Below are positions 52,601 through 64,000 of a DNA stretch of 64,000 nt, in pieces. Origin of the DNA: Anopheles merus (taxonomy: Eukaryota; Arthropoda; Insecta; Diptera; Culicidae); the NCBI RefSeq assembly GCF_017562075.2, contig NC_054082.1, forward strand, positions 49,284,037 to 49,348,036. The letters run 5' to 3'. The first letter of the stretch is position 1, and each line of letters begins with the position of its first letter. The translations under genes and the position numbers were made by a program. The notes under the pieces are model-generated. The model was not told where the DNA came from, did not search any database, and was given only the letters and a program-made list of their open reading frames with translations.

Positions 52601-55112
52601 TCTAATTAAATACCGACCGATTGCGGTCATTAAAATGAAATCTACCAACGGAACACATCTTATTTCTTGACTGCGATGTTATGTTTTTTTTTTTCGTTCC
52701 CTCTGTCTCTCCACTTTCCACCAACATTTTCACACTACTTTGCCCCAATGTTTGGCTGGGAATGATTCGAACACTACAGAAAGAAGTAATAGTAAAAGAT
52801 AAGGTAAGAAGGAGCAATTGAAAAGAAAGATGAGTGAGAGATGGGAAGGAGAGATGGGCACGGTCAACAACATCTATGCCACGCTGAAGGCGATAATTTT
52901 CCCAAATCGCGCGGACACTGCGAGGCCATGAATAAGCATAAACCTCCCGGCCGCGCCGAGTTACGGGGGCGCAAAAATTAGGCCAACCAACCGCCAAGTC
53001 TTAAAGTTCGTTTCGGAGGAAAAGCAGACACACGAAGGCACGAACCAAAAATCCGCACAACCCGCCAATCCCCGCTACAGTGGCGTGGCAACCCACTCGG
53101 ATGCCACGGTGCCCTGTCACGGCACCTATCAGCACGGTGCCTAATTTTCGGTCGTTTCCTTTATGCCCGGAACGGTACTCTATCTCATTTGTACGCTGTT
53201 CTTTCTTTCTTAGTGACTGACAGATTTGACCTGTCCGAGTTTTTGCCTTGCACTTGGACACTTATCAAAAGGATAACATATGTTCGGCTCGCGTGATTGC
53301 GTGATGCACCCTTCAGTGATACAGTCAAACGCTCAGACCATGAACATTCTGCAATTAATTTTGCAGTACAACATCGCTTCGGATACTGACTTTTTAACAA
53401 GACGTCTTTCCCTAAGACCTATCGGCATGAGTTGCTAGCACATTACCGATGAACTGTTTCTAATGAAGATGCAATTAATTGTCCAACCTCACAACGAGTT
53501 GCTTCCGATTTGAGCACAGACGGTACATCCGATTTCGCCACTTTCGATGCTACCAGCGGACGAACGTTTTCCTCGTGCGCTGCATTTTCACAGATTCAAC
53601 CAAACTGCCTAACACAAGCCGTCGAGTTTTTGTAGTCTAATTGGAAAATTTAAGAGAAAGCAGAAACCATACATTTGGGTTTCTCCATCTTGCTTCCCTT
53701 CTCTTCCTTTACAGTGCCTCCGCGGAAGAGGACTTCTTCAGTAGGCCCGTATTTCCCCACCGGTGGCGCAGGAAGCAAGCCTGTGTGTTGCCTTTTGTAT
53801 ATCAATATTTTCTGCACCACAGTCAACCAGCATCACCGGTGGAGGTTTTCCTTTTCAACGCTTGCGCTCGAGTTACATCCTAAACCGATTTGACCACACT
53901 TTCAAAAGCTGCTCGGGGGCCAGACAGCACTTTCCAATGGTGGCTTATATTTCCGCCCATCCGCGGTCACTGGCCCATAGGGCACGCTGAGATGCATTTG
54001 CATGACGCTCTTCGCTCGGGTCGTGTTTGCGGTACGGCGAAAAACACTTTCTGCGTATGAACGTGCGACTAATTGAAAGCTACCACTCGACGACACCCAG
54101 ATTGAATGCCGGCGGAAACCAGGCGATGGCAAACCTCAAGGGCAGAGGGTCGTCACTGAACACAGTTTTTCTTCGGCTCCAGCTTTGGCTATTCTTTTTA
54201 AGCTGGGTCGAGATGCGTTTGCAAGCGGTACGACAGATGCAGGACGGAAAAGAGCATACTTGGGGAAAGTAAATCATATTAACTTGTATTTCCATCTGTT
54301 CGCCTGCTTCGGAAGAAATGGAGCAAATAACAGCATGGTTGCTAAAGGTTGCACTTTAATTTAATGTATTGTTGTGAGTCCATTTTAGTCTGTTAGCGAA
54401 TAGTTTTCGGAATGGAAATTTGCCTTCACCAAGAACTCAAACTGCCGTTGAAGTGATTTCAAATAAATAAAATCCATTCACTTCATATTTTGCTACAAAG
54501 TATACCCTGCTACTTCCAGCTAAACTTGATTACAGCTCATTTTATGGACCAGAGAAAGTATCCCTGGCCATAGAAACTCATAAGCATGTTGCATAGCACA
54601 ACGCGTCGGTTGCAAAATCCCGGTCTAAAGAAATCTAAAACAAAGATCCACACGGCAAAGGCGCACGTCGGCTCCCGAATGCGATGTACGCACTTCGGCG
54701 TGAATGATGCAAGTGTCTCCAACGTAACAACACCTCCCGATGGGCTGTGGTTCCATATTCGTACCGGCCTGCGTCGAACGAAAAAGGGAACTCCGCTAGC
54801 CAAAGGAAAAGCCAAACCGGGTTTCTCGGTGCATTTTTGCACGCAGACTGTTGCATCGCTGTCGCTAGTACCGCTGCCAACACAAGGACGACCGAGAGCG
54901 TCCATCCCTTCACATGGGCAGTCTTTCACTTTCATTGCCAGCGATGGACCGATGGACCGAGAGAGAGAGAGAGTGAAAGAAGGGCATGGAAAGTCATTGA
55001 CGTCACCAATGGAAACCTATTCGGTCGGTGATTCGCGGCATCGAGGCGGCTCATTGCATCAATTCTCCCCCTGTGTGAAAAAGATCGATCGTGTACAACC
55101 AACACAACCACA

Positions 55113-55114
<2 letters not shown>
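49614..55114. other. GC-richer spacer without supported genes
   Basis: Several long frames exist (for example 51146-51763 minus and 54586-55392 plus) but lack domains. The second runs through the CA microsatellite. A short signal-peptide-like frame on the minus strand at 54913-54635 is treated as a finding rather than a gene. Confidence 0.4.
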
Positions 55115-55181
<67 letters not shown>

Positions 55182-55185
55182 ACAA
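55115..55185. repeat. (CA)n microsatellite, about 70 bp, with one interruption
   Basis: The CA dinucleotide repeats from 55115, interrupted at about 55174-55175, and continue to about 55185. Confidence 0.97.
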
Positions 55186-57774
55186 TCGATGATGAAATGC
55201 GTCATTCGCAAGGAAAAACTTGCCAAACCACAAAACGTAAGCTTTCCGTACCGACCCGGGGGGCACGGAAAAGTAGCAAAAAAAAAAACAACAACAACAC
55301 TGCCTATCGATCGGTTCGGTTTCGCGAGGACATCAATTGGTCGACCCTGGAGGAGAAAGGAACGCGTCAGGGAGAAGTGTGTGGGGAGGTGACACAAGGG
55401 GGAAACAACTTTCATCTTTTGCAGCCCGCCACGGGTTTGCGCGATTGCATCTTTATTGCGTCGACCGGATCTTGCCCGGATCCGGCGGTTTGGGGAATTT
55501 GCGGCCATTTCTCCCGCGCTCACCGGACGCTGGTGCGAACGATCGGCAGTCGTGGCGAAAGGGTAATCCGTAATGCGCCGCGATCAAACGTGCCAGTCAC
55601 GAGCTGGCGAACCGCGCACTTCCGAAGCCAACACACATGTGATGCAATAAAGTGCCCGATGCCAGCACGGTACGCGCCTGGCCACACAAATCGGTCGTTT
55701 GGAAAGTTATCAGGGCGGCAAGTCGGCGAACTCCCGGGGCATTGCGATCGAGCCCGCGCGGTACGTGTGCGCACCGCACCGTGTATGGGTATTTATTTTT
55801 TTGGGTAGTTTTTGTGATTGTTGCTGTTGTTGCTACTTTTCATATCTTGTTTTACTGTAGCTCTGGGCTTCTGTCGATATGAGCTGCTCAGCCAGTTCAA
55901 GTAGGGAAACTCACGGCCCTCTGAAATGAAAACGGGAATAATTAAGGCTGGAGGATTTTCCAATCATTTGAAAGATAAATATTTATTAGGATTTTTCGGG
56001 TCTACTCTTGCGCCTGTAGGGCCTTATTTTCATTTTAACAGCTCATGTTAAGAAAATGACACTAGAAAACATGAAATCGTCCATTTTAACTCCGAAAAAG
56101 ATAAAACTATTTCGCAAAGTGCAGCTCCAAAGAGTTTAAACTGTTTCTCAAAACAAAAAATACAAACTTTCTTCCTACAAATGCAAACAAGTCCCCTAAC
56201 ATAAATAATATAAAATGCCAGAAAAGCTTCGTTTGCTAAACAATCTCACTCTGTTTGCCCATGCCCTTCGACAAAAGTTGTTTAACTTCCCAAACAGCTT
56301 TCCTGGTCGTGTCATGAGAGCATATTACCAGAGGGCTGGGTGAATTTTGCTTTTAATTCTAACACAAACGTTCCTTCGTCTCCGATACGAGGGCATCACT
56401 ATTTTATAAGTAAATATGTATCCTCTTGCTAGTATTTCTCCTGGCCAAAGAATTATGTCGCAACAAAGAAACCACTCTGGTCTAGAGCTCCAACGACCTG
56501 TTATCCGGATGTTTACAATTCTTCAAATGCTGCATCGAAATACCACCGGTCACAACCCTTTCATGTACGTGATTCGGAATTCCCTTTCACATTCACCCAC
56601 CCCTCTCACCGTTCGGTCGATGGCATACAGACATCCCGGGATTACGAGATCCGGGTGGACTTGAATCTAGGCCCGTAATCGATCTTAACATATCCGCCTT
56701 ATTGTGTGTGTGTGTGTTTTTTTTTCTCTCAAGCTCTAACATATCGAAACTCTCACTCCCGGTACCGATGCCAATCGTCTAATCAGCGGCAAAACCAAAC
56801 GGAGCCGAACTGGACTCACACGGAGAAGCGGCTATGGATCGCGAAAAGGGTCTCTAATTTGATCGTCGCTAAATTTCCGTCCCCAAACCGGCCAGGCCAA
56901 CTTCCCCTTGGGTAACCAACCCAAAAGATTCCTCTGTTCATCATCGCCGACAGGCAACCGGACTATACGAAAAAATAAGTAACACACAACCCGGAGTATG
57001 TGAGGCAATCCAAGAATGAATGCGCGCTTTCGCTCACCAGGAAAGGATCGAAACAGCAGCAGCAACAGCAAAAAACACTCATCATTTCAGTGTTATACAC
57101 CGCGCACACGAAAATCGCTCGAACCCGTTCGCCAAACCGGGAGATGGAGAATGTAAATATTTGTGAATCGATTCGAAGCTCGCCCGTTCCGCCTGGGGGG
57201 TTGACGGGGCGGACCGTAACATGCAGCGTAAGGGGTGGGCGAAAAAATCGACATCCGGGCTCAACCTCATCTTACCCTCTTACGATCGACAGGGTGCCCC
57301 GGGAAGGGAGAGTGTCAGCAAGGGTGACGCGAGGGTGGTGGTTGCTGCGAGCTGCTAGCCCGAAAGAAAGAAAGCACCGAAGAAAGCGTCGATAGTGGCG
57401 GGTAGCCCCAAAACTACCCGCTCCTGCCTTCGCCCAGAGGCGGTGATGCTGCTCGGGTTCGTCCGCACATCCCAACTGTGTGGCGGTGTGTAACTGTGTG
57501 TGTATGTGTTCGTGCATTTGTGCGTGCGCAAGCGCCACCACCTTCGCACCCGCGAAACAAGAGAAGCGAAGCGTTGGAGCCACAAACCCTGCACGAGGGC
57601 GCGCTCCACGATCGGGCCGCGATCAGCGAAGATCGACCGGAGAAAGAGGGAGAAATGCGAACGAAAGATGTACGAATGTGTATGTGTGTTTGAGTGCGAG
57701 TAAGCGAGTGGGAATGCGGGAGAAAGCGCGCACACTGCCCCAAGAGAGAGAGGGTATCGGGCGAGCCAGCCTCT
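55186..57774. other. GC-rich region upstream of Osiris gene D
   Basis: This 2.6-kb stretch is among the GC-richest non-coding DNA in the window. Frames overlap on both strands without motifs. It adjoins the gene D promoter and may hold its enhancers, which is inference. Confidence 0.4.
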
Positions 57775-57811
57775 TATAAACACCTCGGTAGCGTGTGGAA
57801 AATTGTCAATC
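57775..57811 (+). promoter_or_regulatory. core promoter of Osiris gene D
   Basis: TATAAA at 57775-57780 is followed by TTGTCAATCCG with a plausible initiator A at 57808, 33 bases from the first T. This gives a 5' leader of about 126 bases before ATG 57934. The initiator is an imperfect match. Confidence 0.6.
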
Positions 57812-57933
57812 CGTGTTTAGTTCCGTACCGGTGAGGAGCCCACCAAGCAAGACAGCCACCAAGTGTGTGTCCCAAAAGTTCGCGGTAGCCGCAGTACAGC
57901 TCGATCTAATCGTCCACGCACACGTGCCAAACC

Positions 57934-59267
57934 ATGAAGCTGCTAATCTGTGTGCTAAGTGTGTGCGCCCTGGCCGCCGCCCAGGACTTCAAGGAGTGTT
58001 TGGAAAAGGATTCGATTTCCTGCCTGCAGCTCACGGTACGCAAAACAAAATCAGTGCAACACAATGTGAACGGGAGGAGAAGTGAACTGGAGAATAGACC
58101 AGTGCTGTTAGAAACAAGTGTGCCAGGAACTGTGTGTACCGTTGCCCGCTGCCAGCGGAACGGTTGTGTATTTTGCTGGTGTGCAGGAAAAGCGCAGCAA
58201 ATGTGTGAACAGGGCTTAAAGCAGGGTCGGTGAAGGGTTGGACACTTCAGGAGGGTTGGAAAATAGTTGGAGCAAGATATGCAGTTGTGGTGGAGTTGTG
58301 GCAATTTTCAGTTTAAAGCAGTTTTAATGTTTGTTTGGACCCGGCAATAATGTTGCAAGAAGGAATGGCATTTGAGAATTGATATTTACAATGAATGGGT
58401 TTTTTGACTAAGAAAAGTTTCGCGATCACGTCAATTTACCGATCAGTGTCAGTTAAAATTCAAGATATGCATAGTGCATAGTTACTTTCCTTTTAGTTCT
58501 TAACGAACTCAGTTCTTGGCCTCTTGGTAGTCAATCGAAGAGGAACACAGTATCAGAAGCCTCCGTAGCGTTAGATAGTTGTCGATAGCGATAGGTTGAG
58601 CTGTACACCCCAAACTCCACAGCACCGTTACTGACTGTTCGCTTCTCTTTTCCAGTTCTACCGTAAGGCGCGTGACTTCTTCGACCAGCCGCAGATCAGC
58701 CTGGCCGGAGGCCTCTCGTTCGTGAAGACGGCCGGCCGTGACTCCCGCTCGTACAACGCTGAAAGTGCCCAGGTCGAGTCGGCCAACAGTGTGGAATCGC
58801 GCGAGGATGCGCTGGAGAACTACGTGTTCGACCGCGCGGTCAGCTTCATGCGCGAGCGCTCGCTGAACCTCGATATGGCCGGTGCTGCCCGCAGCCTGTC
58901 CACCGTCATCCCGGAGGAGGTGAAGGGCCAGATGCGCGCCATGGTTGCCGAGGCCCGCGGCAAGAAGAAGATCCTGAAGGCTCTGCTGCCCATCCTCGGA
59001 CTGGTGAAGCTGAAGATCGTCGGTCTGGCCATCTTGGCCCTGCTCGGCATTGCGCTGATCGCCAAGAAGGCGCTGATCGTGTCCGTCATCGCGCTCGTCC
59101 TGTCCAAGTTCCTGTTCCTGAAGAAGCTGCTCTCCAAGAAGGACGACCACACCTCGTACCACGGCTCGTCCGGTGGCTGGGAGTCGAGCGGATACGGTGA
59201 CTATGGCTCCCACAGCCAGCCCGCCCACTCGATCGCCTACGCCGGCCACAAGCCCGTGCGAAAGTAA
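57934..59267 (+). CDS. Osiris family protein (DUF1676), gene D, 2 exons, 237 aa
   Basis: Exons are 57934-58035 and 58656-59267 (TAA at 59265-59267). The donor is CACG/GTACGC and the acceptor TTTTCCAG/TTCTAC, phase 0, giving 237 residues. Residues 1-16 form a signal peptide. Cys22/Cys30 (C-x7-C) fall at the end of exon 1. Residues 88-108 carry FDRAVSFMRERSLNLDM, the family's amphipathic block. EARGKKK (133-139) leads into a long hydrophobic segment (140-189) ending LFLKKLL (187-193). A Ser/Gly/Tyr-rich tail contains AHSIAY (224-229) at the AQxLAY position. Exon 2 has a strong bias to G or C in third codon positions, which fits high expression. The gene is divergent to gene C across a 35-kb gap. 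The Osi number is not assigned. Confidence 0.95.
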
Positions 59268-60864
59268 GCGTGCCGTGCCGCCGTGGCGCCGAACGCGACA
59301 ACGGGAACAACGCGATCCCCTCTAATTTATTAACGCTGGCGGCCACAGCCCAGCCCCCACCCACACCCGGGGCGCTGTTGTGGTCTAGCCCGAGTTCGAG
59401 ATTAATTTATTAACTTAGCCGATAGATGAGGAATTGATTTGTTCATTTGTTTTGTTGTGACCATTGGTTTGCTCTACCGACAGGACCGAACGCTGTCCCT
59501 GCCCTAGACGCAGGCACGCCGAAGCGCACACAGAGACACGCACATCTACATGCATTCACACCATTTCCTCCTTCAAACCGACCTGAAAGAGGCCCTCGAT
59601 CGCAGCCACGCGGTAGAATCTCGTACCAAACACACACTATCACTGATCACTGATAGCTGCTATTTACTATTTACTTACTGTTTACTGCTACTGTTACTAC
59701 TACCGCTAAATGCGGTGCGACTTTTTGGCGCATCCAAACGACCTTCATCTACATGAGGCCGGGCGACAATGGCGTACCTTTAACGTTTAACTTTAAACCC
59801 CCCCCCTCCCCCTAATGCGCCCCTCGAGCACTATTCTTCGATCTAGTCTACTACGTATCCTTACACAATGCCCTACGTTCACCCTACGTGCGACCCTAAG
59901 GCCGATTGAGGTAATTCGATCTGGCGTCGCCTGCAACGATTTTAGTGTTAGTAGTGGGCCCAACCGGTGCGGCGCTGGACCGATTTTCTTTACTACAAGA
60001 AGACGCCCAGCCTGGCCCGAGCCCGACTCGGTTTCTTTCATCCATCCATCCAGGTGGACAGGAAGGTTCCGGCTTACAGTTCTCACCCACGGTTGACACC
60101 CCTCGAAACCGTCACTCATCTCACTAGACAATGTACTTCTATCAGTTCACTCTCTTCACTCTGCACCCGCTTGGTCAACGGAGCTGCCCCGCAGCCATCC
60201 GGTGAGCACTTGGAGTGTTGAGTTCTAGTCTTCTACCTACCAGCTAGCTTTGCAACATAACAGCACCATGAGCCGATGATGAGGATGCAACAGAGAAAGA
60301 GATGGAGGAACGGGAACGCCAGTTGCCGATGCCAGCGGACACATCTGTATCCGCCCGTGGCGGTAACAGCCAGCACAACCCGTTAGCTATAATCTATGGC
60401 TTACGGAGAAGTGGCTGGTGTTGCCTTCCTGTGCATAATGCTGAAGCTGAGCGTTTGTATCGTGTACGGTAGAAGCTTCGCTGCCTCTTGCCGTTAGCAA
60501 AGCTGCCAAACTTTCGGATGTAAACGAAACTCGGCACGCTAACTGTTCACGCCGACTGGCAATTATGCGCGCGGAACTGTATACCAACCGGCGTAACATT
60601 CTTTCCATCGTTCTTCTTCGCACCCGAATCGTCACTCATTGGGAGTCAGAAAAACACACAAATATCCATACACAATTAACAAACATTCGCTTGAACAAGA
60701 GCAACAGACGAGACAAGCACGAACAACGGAATCTCTCTTCCGGGGGATGCTATGACTCGCGTTTGTCGTAAAACGTCCTCCCACCCCTTCCAAATCATAC
60801 ATGAACCATTGTAAATAAGAGCAAGTGAGAAATGCAAGAGGCAATTAGAGCAGAAATCAAAAGA
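59268..60864 (+). other. possible long 3' UTR of gene D or intergenic DNA
   Basis: There is no AATAAA between the stop of gene D and 60865. A run of C (about 59800-59815) is the only simple-sequence feature noted. If the signals at 60865-60887 are used, gene D has an unusually long 3' UTR of about 1.6 kb. A variant signal nearer the stop would make it short. This cannot be decided from the sequence. Confidence 0.35.
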
Positions 60865-60887
60865 AATAAAAGACATGTGAAAATAAA
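60865..60887 (+). terminator. candidate poly(A) signals for gene D
   Basis: Two AATAAA hexamers lie at 60865-60870 and 60882-60887, the first on this strand after gene D. They are 1.6 kb from the stop codon, so the link to gene D is tentative. Confidence 0.35.
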
Positions 60888-63800
60888 GTTACAAAACGAA
60901 CTATGAAAACCATACAAAAACATCTCCCACCATCGTGTTTGTCGTGCAGATTGCGTACGAAATGACGTTGACGAAGATGGAAGTCGCGTACCGCTTATCC
61001 CAGCTCGATCCGAACTGCTCCTTTCACCTCGATCATCCCGCAGAAGCCTTTCCAGTGCGCGACTCCGCAAACCGGAAATGGCTTCTCGCACGCAACACCA
61101 ACCAGCAAGCACCACAAAGTCACGTTCACGACGACCAATCGAAAGCGAAACGTTCTGACCCCATTTCGGTTTTGGATTCGTTGGAGCGTGGGTTGGCGAA
61201 GGTTGGGGTGGAGGAAGCTTACCACCCGCCTCGAACGCATTTGTGACATTCGTTGGTTCCGTTACTGGGTGACGCACGCAAATGGGACCACATGGTGACG
61301 CGCCGATTTGCGTGCGCGCACGCAGCGGTGTGCTTCCGTGCTCATCGCGCACGATCGTCTCGGCCAACGGCACAGACTGCTTGCTGAACGGAGGACTGCT
61401 AGTGGCACTCGTGGCCACGGAATGTGCGTTTGGGATTTTGTTTTTGATTTCTCCAGCCGCTTCCCCGGTGGGCCGGTCTGCAGGTTCAGCGGCAAACCGG
61501 TTCACGGAGCAACCAAATCCATATAAATTTATTTCTGCGTCTACCCAATAAAACCATCGGCTCCACCGACCTCGACCGGAGGCAGCAACCACTCGCCTGC
61601 CATGATGCCGTTCGTTGGGAAGTGTGTTAATTGTGCGGGGCAGAGAAATGTTTTCTTTTTTGGATGGGATGGAGTTTTGGCAATTATAACCACTATCTGG
61701 TGCTCCCATGATTATCTCGCTTGCGGGACCAAGATTTTTTCTTCGTTCAGAATGCGTGCGCCTATTCTCGCGCCGATTATCAGCACCACCCAATTATCCT
61801 ATCCTACCAGCGCCAGATTTTGGGAAGAAATGCAGTGCTTACGCTGCGATGTTCTGCTAGCGGTGCATTCGGGATACAATTTATTAATTTATTTCCACCC
61901 TGCAATCACTAATCCATAGCCTAATATTATTTATGGGCTCATTTGAAGCTCATTTGGGTACCGGAAACAATTTTATATTTATTGCCCTTCCAATAGGTTA
62001 CAATTCAGGCGTATAAATTTAGGTGCAGTAATGCAGAACCAAATGCATCCTAACGAAGCGATTGGTTTTTAGGATGGCAAAGAATTTTTAGCCACGCTGG
62101 TAAAGTACTGGTATGTACGTGCGCGCTTACGATTACGTTAGGCTTTCACCTACAGCTGAACCAGCAAGAGTATTTTGAACATTTTACTGTAAACTTTCAC
62201 TTTTTGCCGATCGAACTTCCAATGACGGCAAGCAGGAAACGATTGATTGCCAATTGCGTTTCTTGGTACATTGGATTGCAGAGAGGATGGATTACCCTAG
62301 AACCGCATGATCAGGTGATATTTTAATCAATGCCACCGCTATTGCTATCTCCGATCCAACGGGTACAATTTACGGCTACTCGATATATTATTTATTAGTC
62401 AATTTTATTCCAAATAATAAACGCTGGATTTTTTTAATAGCAGCATTTAGCAATTGTATGTTTTATTCAAACAAGAAAACTAACTAAAACTATGTAGTAA
62501 CTATTGTATATTTGTAAACTAAAACATGATAACTGCTCAAACTGCTTTTGTTCGGATTGCGGAAGAATTTCGTTTTTTTTCAGTGTAATTGTACTTGCTT
62601 ATATGTTTTTAGCTAATTCAGCAGTAAATTATCTTTAAAATTATTTTACTTTCATTGATTGATGGTTTTGTAATCAAGAAATATCAAACTGAATTAATAA
62701 AAAAAACATTTAAAAAATAATTATGATATCACTCATTTGCCCACTTTACTATTTTAAGACAGATTTAATATGTTTCAATACCATAATTTATGTATGTAAA
62801 AGTTACACTAATATTACACTCAATTACAACTATATTACAACATTATTACAGCAATAACATACATTACATCTACATTATAAAGATAACTGTACCAACCGTA
62901 CCGCTGTAAATGAATGATCATATCGGAAAATTATGATCATACCTGTCCACCAACCTTACCATTGTGCTGGGACACACCCAACTTACGGATTCCAAGCGTT
63001 ATTCAATTATTTTCTTAACATATAGTATGGTAGTGGTTTTAGTTATTTTTATTATATTGTACAAATGCAACAAAATAGAATTTTGCTAAAATTGTACAAG
63101 CTTTAAGATCAAACAACTTCAATTTCAAAAACTATGTTTGCTATCATAATGTTTTTAAGGAGTTTAGAACTAAATTTAGAGTTACACATACTGCTGCTGC
63201 GTGCGTAGCAATGTGTATTTGAGTTTTTATCAGAAAGGATGGCAAAAAATTGTAGACTAGCTTTCGCATTTTGGAAATATTCGTAGAGTAGTTTTAAAAT
63301 TGGTCTTGCTTATCCGATTTCTAATTTAAAACTTATAGCGGTTGGCGATGTTTCATTATGTCTGCATCTGCATCAACAATTACCCTACACAATAGGCTTT
63401 ATCGAATAGTAGTTTGCAGTTTTTGTGCAAGACGCTTAAAGAAATATGAATTATTTGAAATTATAAATAAGCACAGGAAATGTATTGCGAAAAATATAAT
63501 TTTCAGCAAAGATTTATCTGCTTGAATCCATCTCTCTTCTAGTCAGTCGTTTCTCATTCCTTAGATGCATATAAAATGGTATTTAGTATGTTTTACTAAT
63601 TTATTCGCTTTGTAATATACTTATCACAAAAACACTTTTATACAATTTTGTGTAAGCTAACTATAAGTACTGATTATATTTGCAGATATTGACCTTCAAG
63701 CGTTTGAGCGTTTCTGTTGCTTGGGTATGTTGCTCGACCACTTGAAATCGATCAAACGTTCACGAATCGTCGATCGTGGTTTTGAAATGATCGTTAATCG

Positions 63801-64000
63801 TCCGGAGATCCATCGTTACGGAAAAAAACAAAAAAATATATAAAATTGTTCTTTATTATTTGACCTTTCAAAAATGTGTGCAGGAATATTTTATACACAT
63901 TTTTGTGATCGATTCGCTCGTGTGCTTTCATTGAAAGATATTTATTTATTGCTAATAGTATGAATGTAACTTAGGTTTATTGAAATACATTTATTTATTG
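60888..64000. other. spacer: GC-richer to about 61.9 kb, then AT-rich to the window end
   Basis: A 332-codon minus-strand frame (61793-60795) covers the GC-richer part but has no recognised domain. It is discussed as a finding. From about 62 kb the sequence is AT-rich with nothing recognised. Confidence 0.4.

Noticed and set aside
54586..55392. 268-codon + strand frame
   Set aside because: It contains a long Thr-His run that is only the translated CA microsatellite, and no domain is visible. Likely chance.
58509..59249. 246-codon - strand frame
   Set aside because: It is the antisense of gene D's strongly biased coding exon.

Overview
The window looks like nuclear DNA of a mosquito, most likely Anopheles (possibly the gambiae complex). 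The evidence is four intron-bearing genes of the insect-specific Osiris family (DUF1676), copies of a tRNA-derived SINE that I recognise from memory as SINE200-like, degenerate mariner and LINE elements of mosquito type, and AT-rich spacers full of simple repeats. Bacterial or organellar signatures, rRNA genes and CRISPR arrays were not seen.

Layout. Positions 1-484 hold the 3' end of a dead mariner-type transposon cut by the window edge. An AT-rich spacer follows. Osiris gene A (+, 5234-6921, 3 exons) comes next, then a SINE fragment and a decayed LINE with an RNase H domain (about 8840-10473). Osiris-like gene B (-, 13167-12097, 3 exons) converges on gene A. Positions 15.6-21.3 kb carry SINEs, the 3' end of a Jockey/CR1-like LINE and an unusual 866-bp foldback structure. 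Osiris gene C (-, 22432-21689, single exon) has its own TATA promoter. A stretch of about 35 kb (22.7-57.7 kb) has no gene I can support. It holds SINEs, a 5'-truncated LINE with a clean target-site duplication, long microsatellites, and GC-richer islands separated by AT-rich DNA. Osiris gene D (+, 57934-59267, 2 exons) follows, and the rest is non-coding as far as I can see.

How the genes work together. All four proteins have a signal peptide, an N-terminal cysteine pair and a long hydrophobic segment ending in a K-K-L motif. Three of them also have a C-terminal AQxLAY-like motif. In flies the Osiris family is a syntenic cluster of endomembrane and secreted proteins expressed in ectoderm and trachea when cuticle is laid down. 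The window is therefore probably part of the mosquito Osiris cluster, expanded by transposon insertions and a large, possibly regulatory, gap. I did not assign individual Osi numbers because I could not do so safely from memory.
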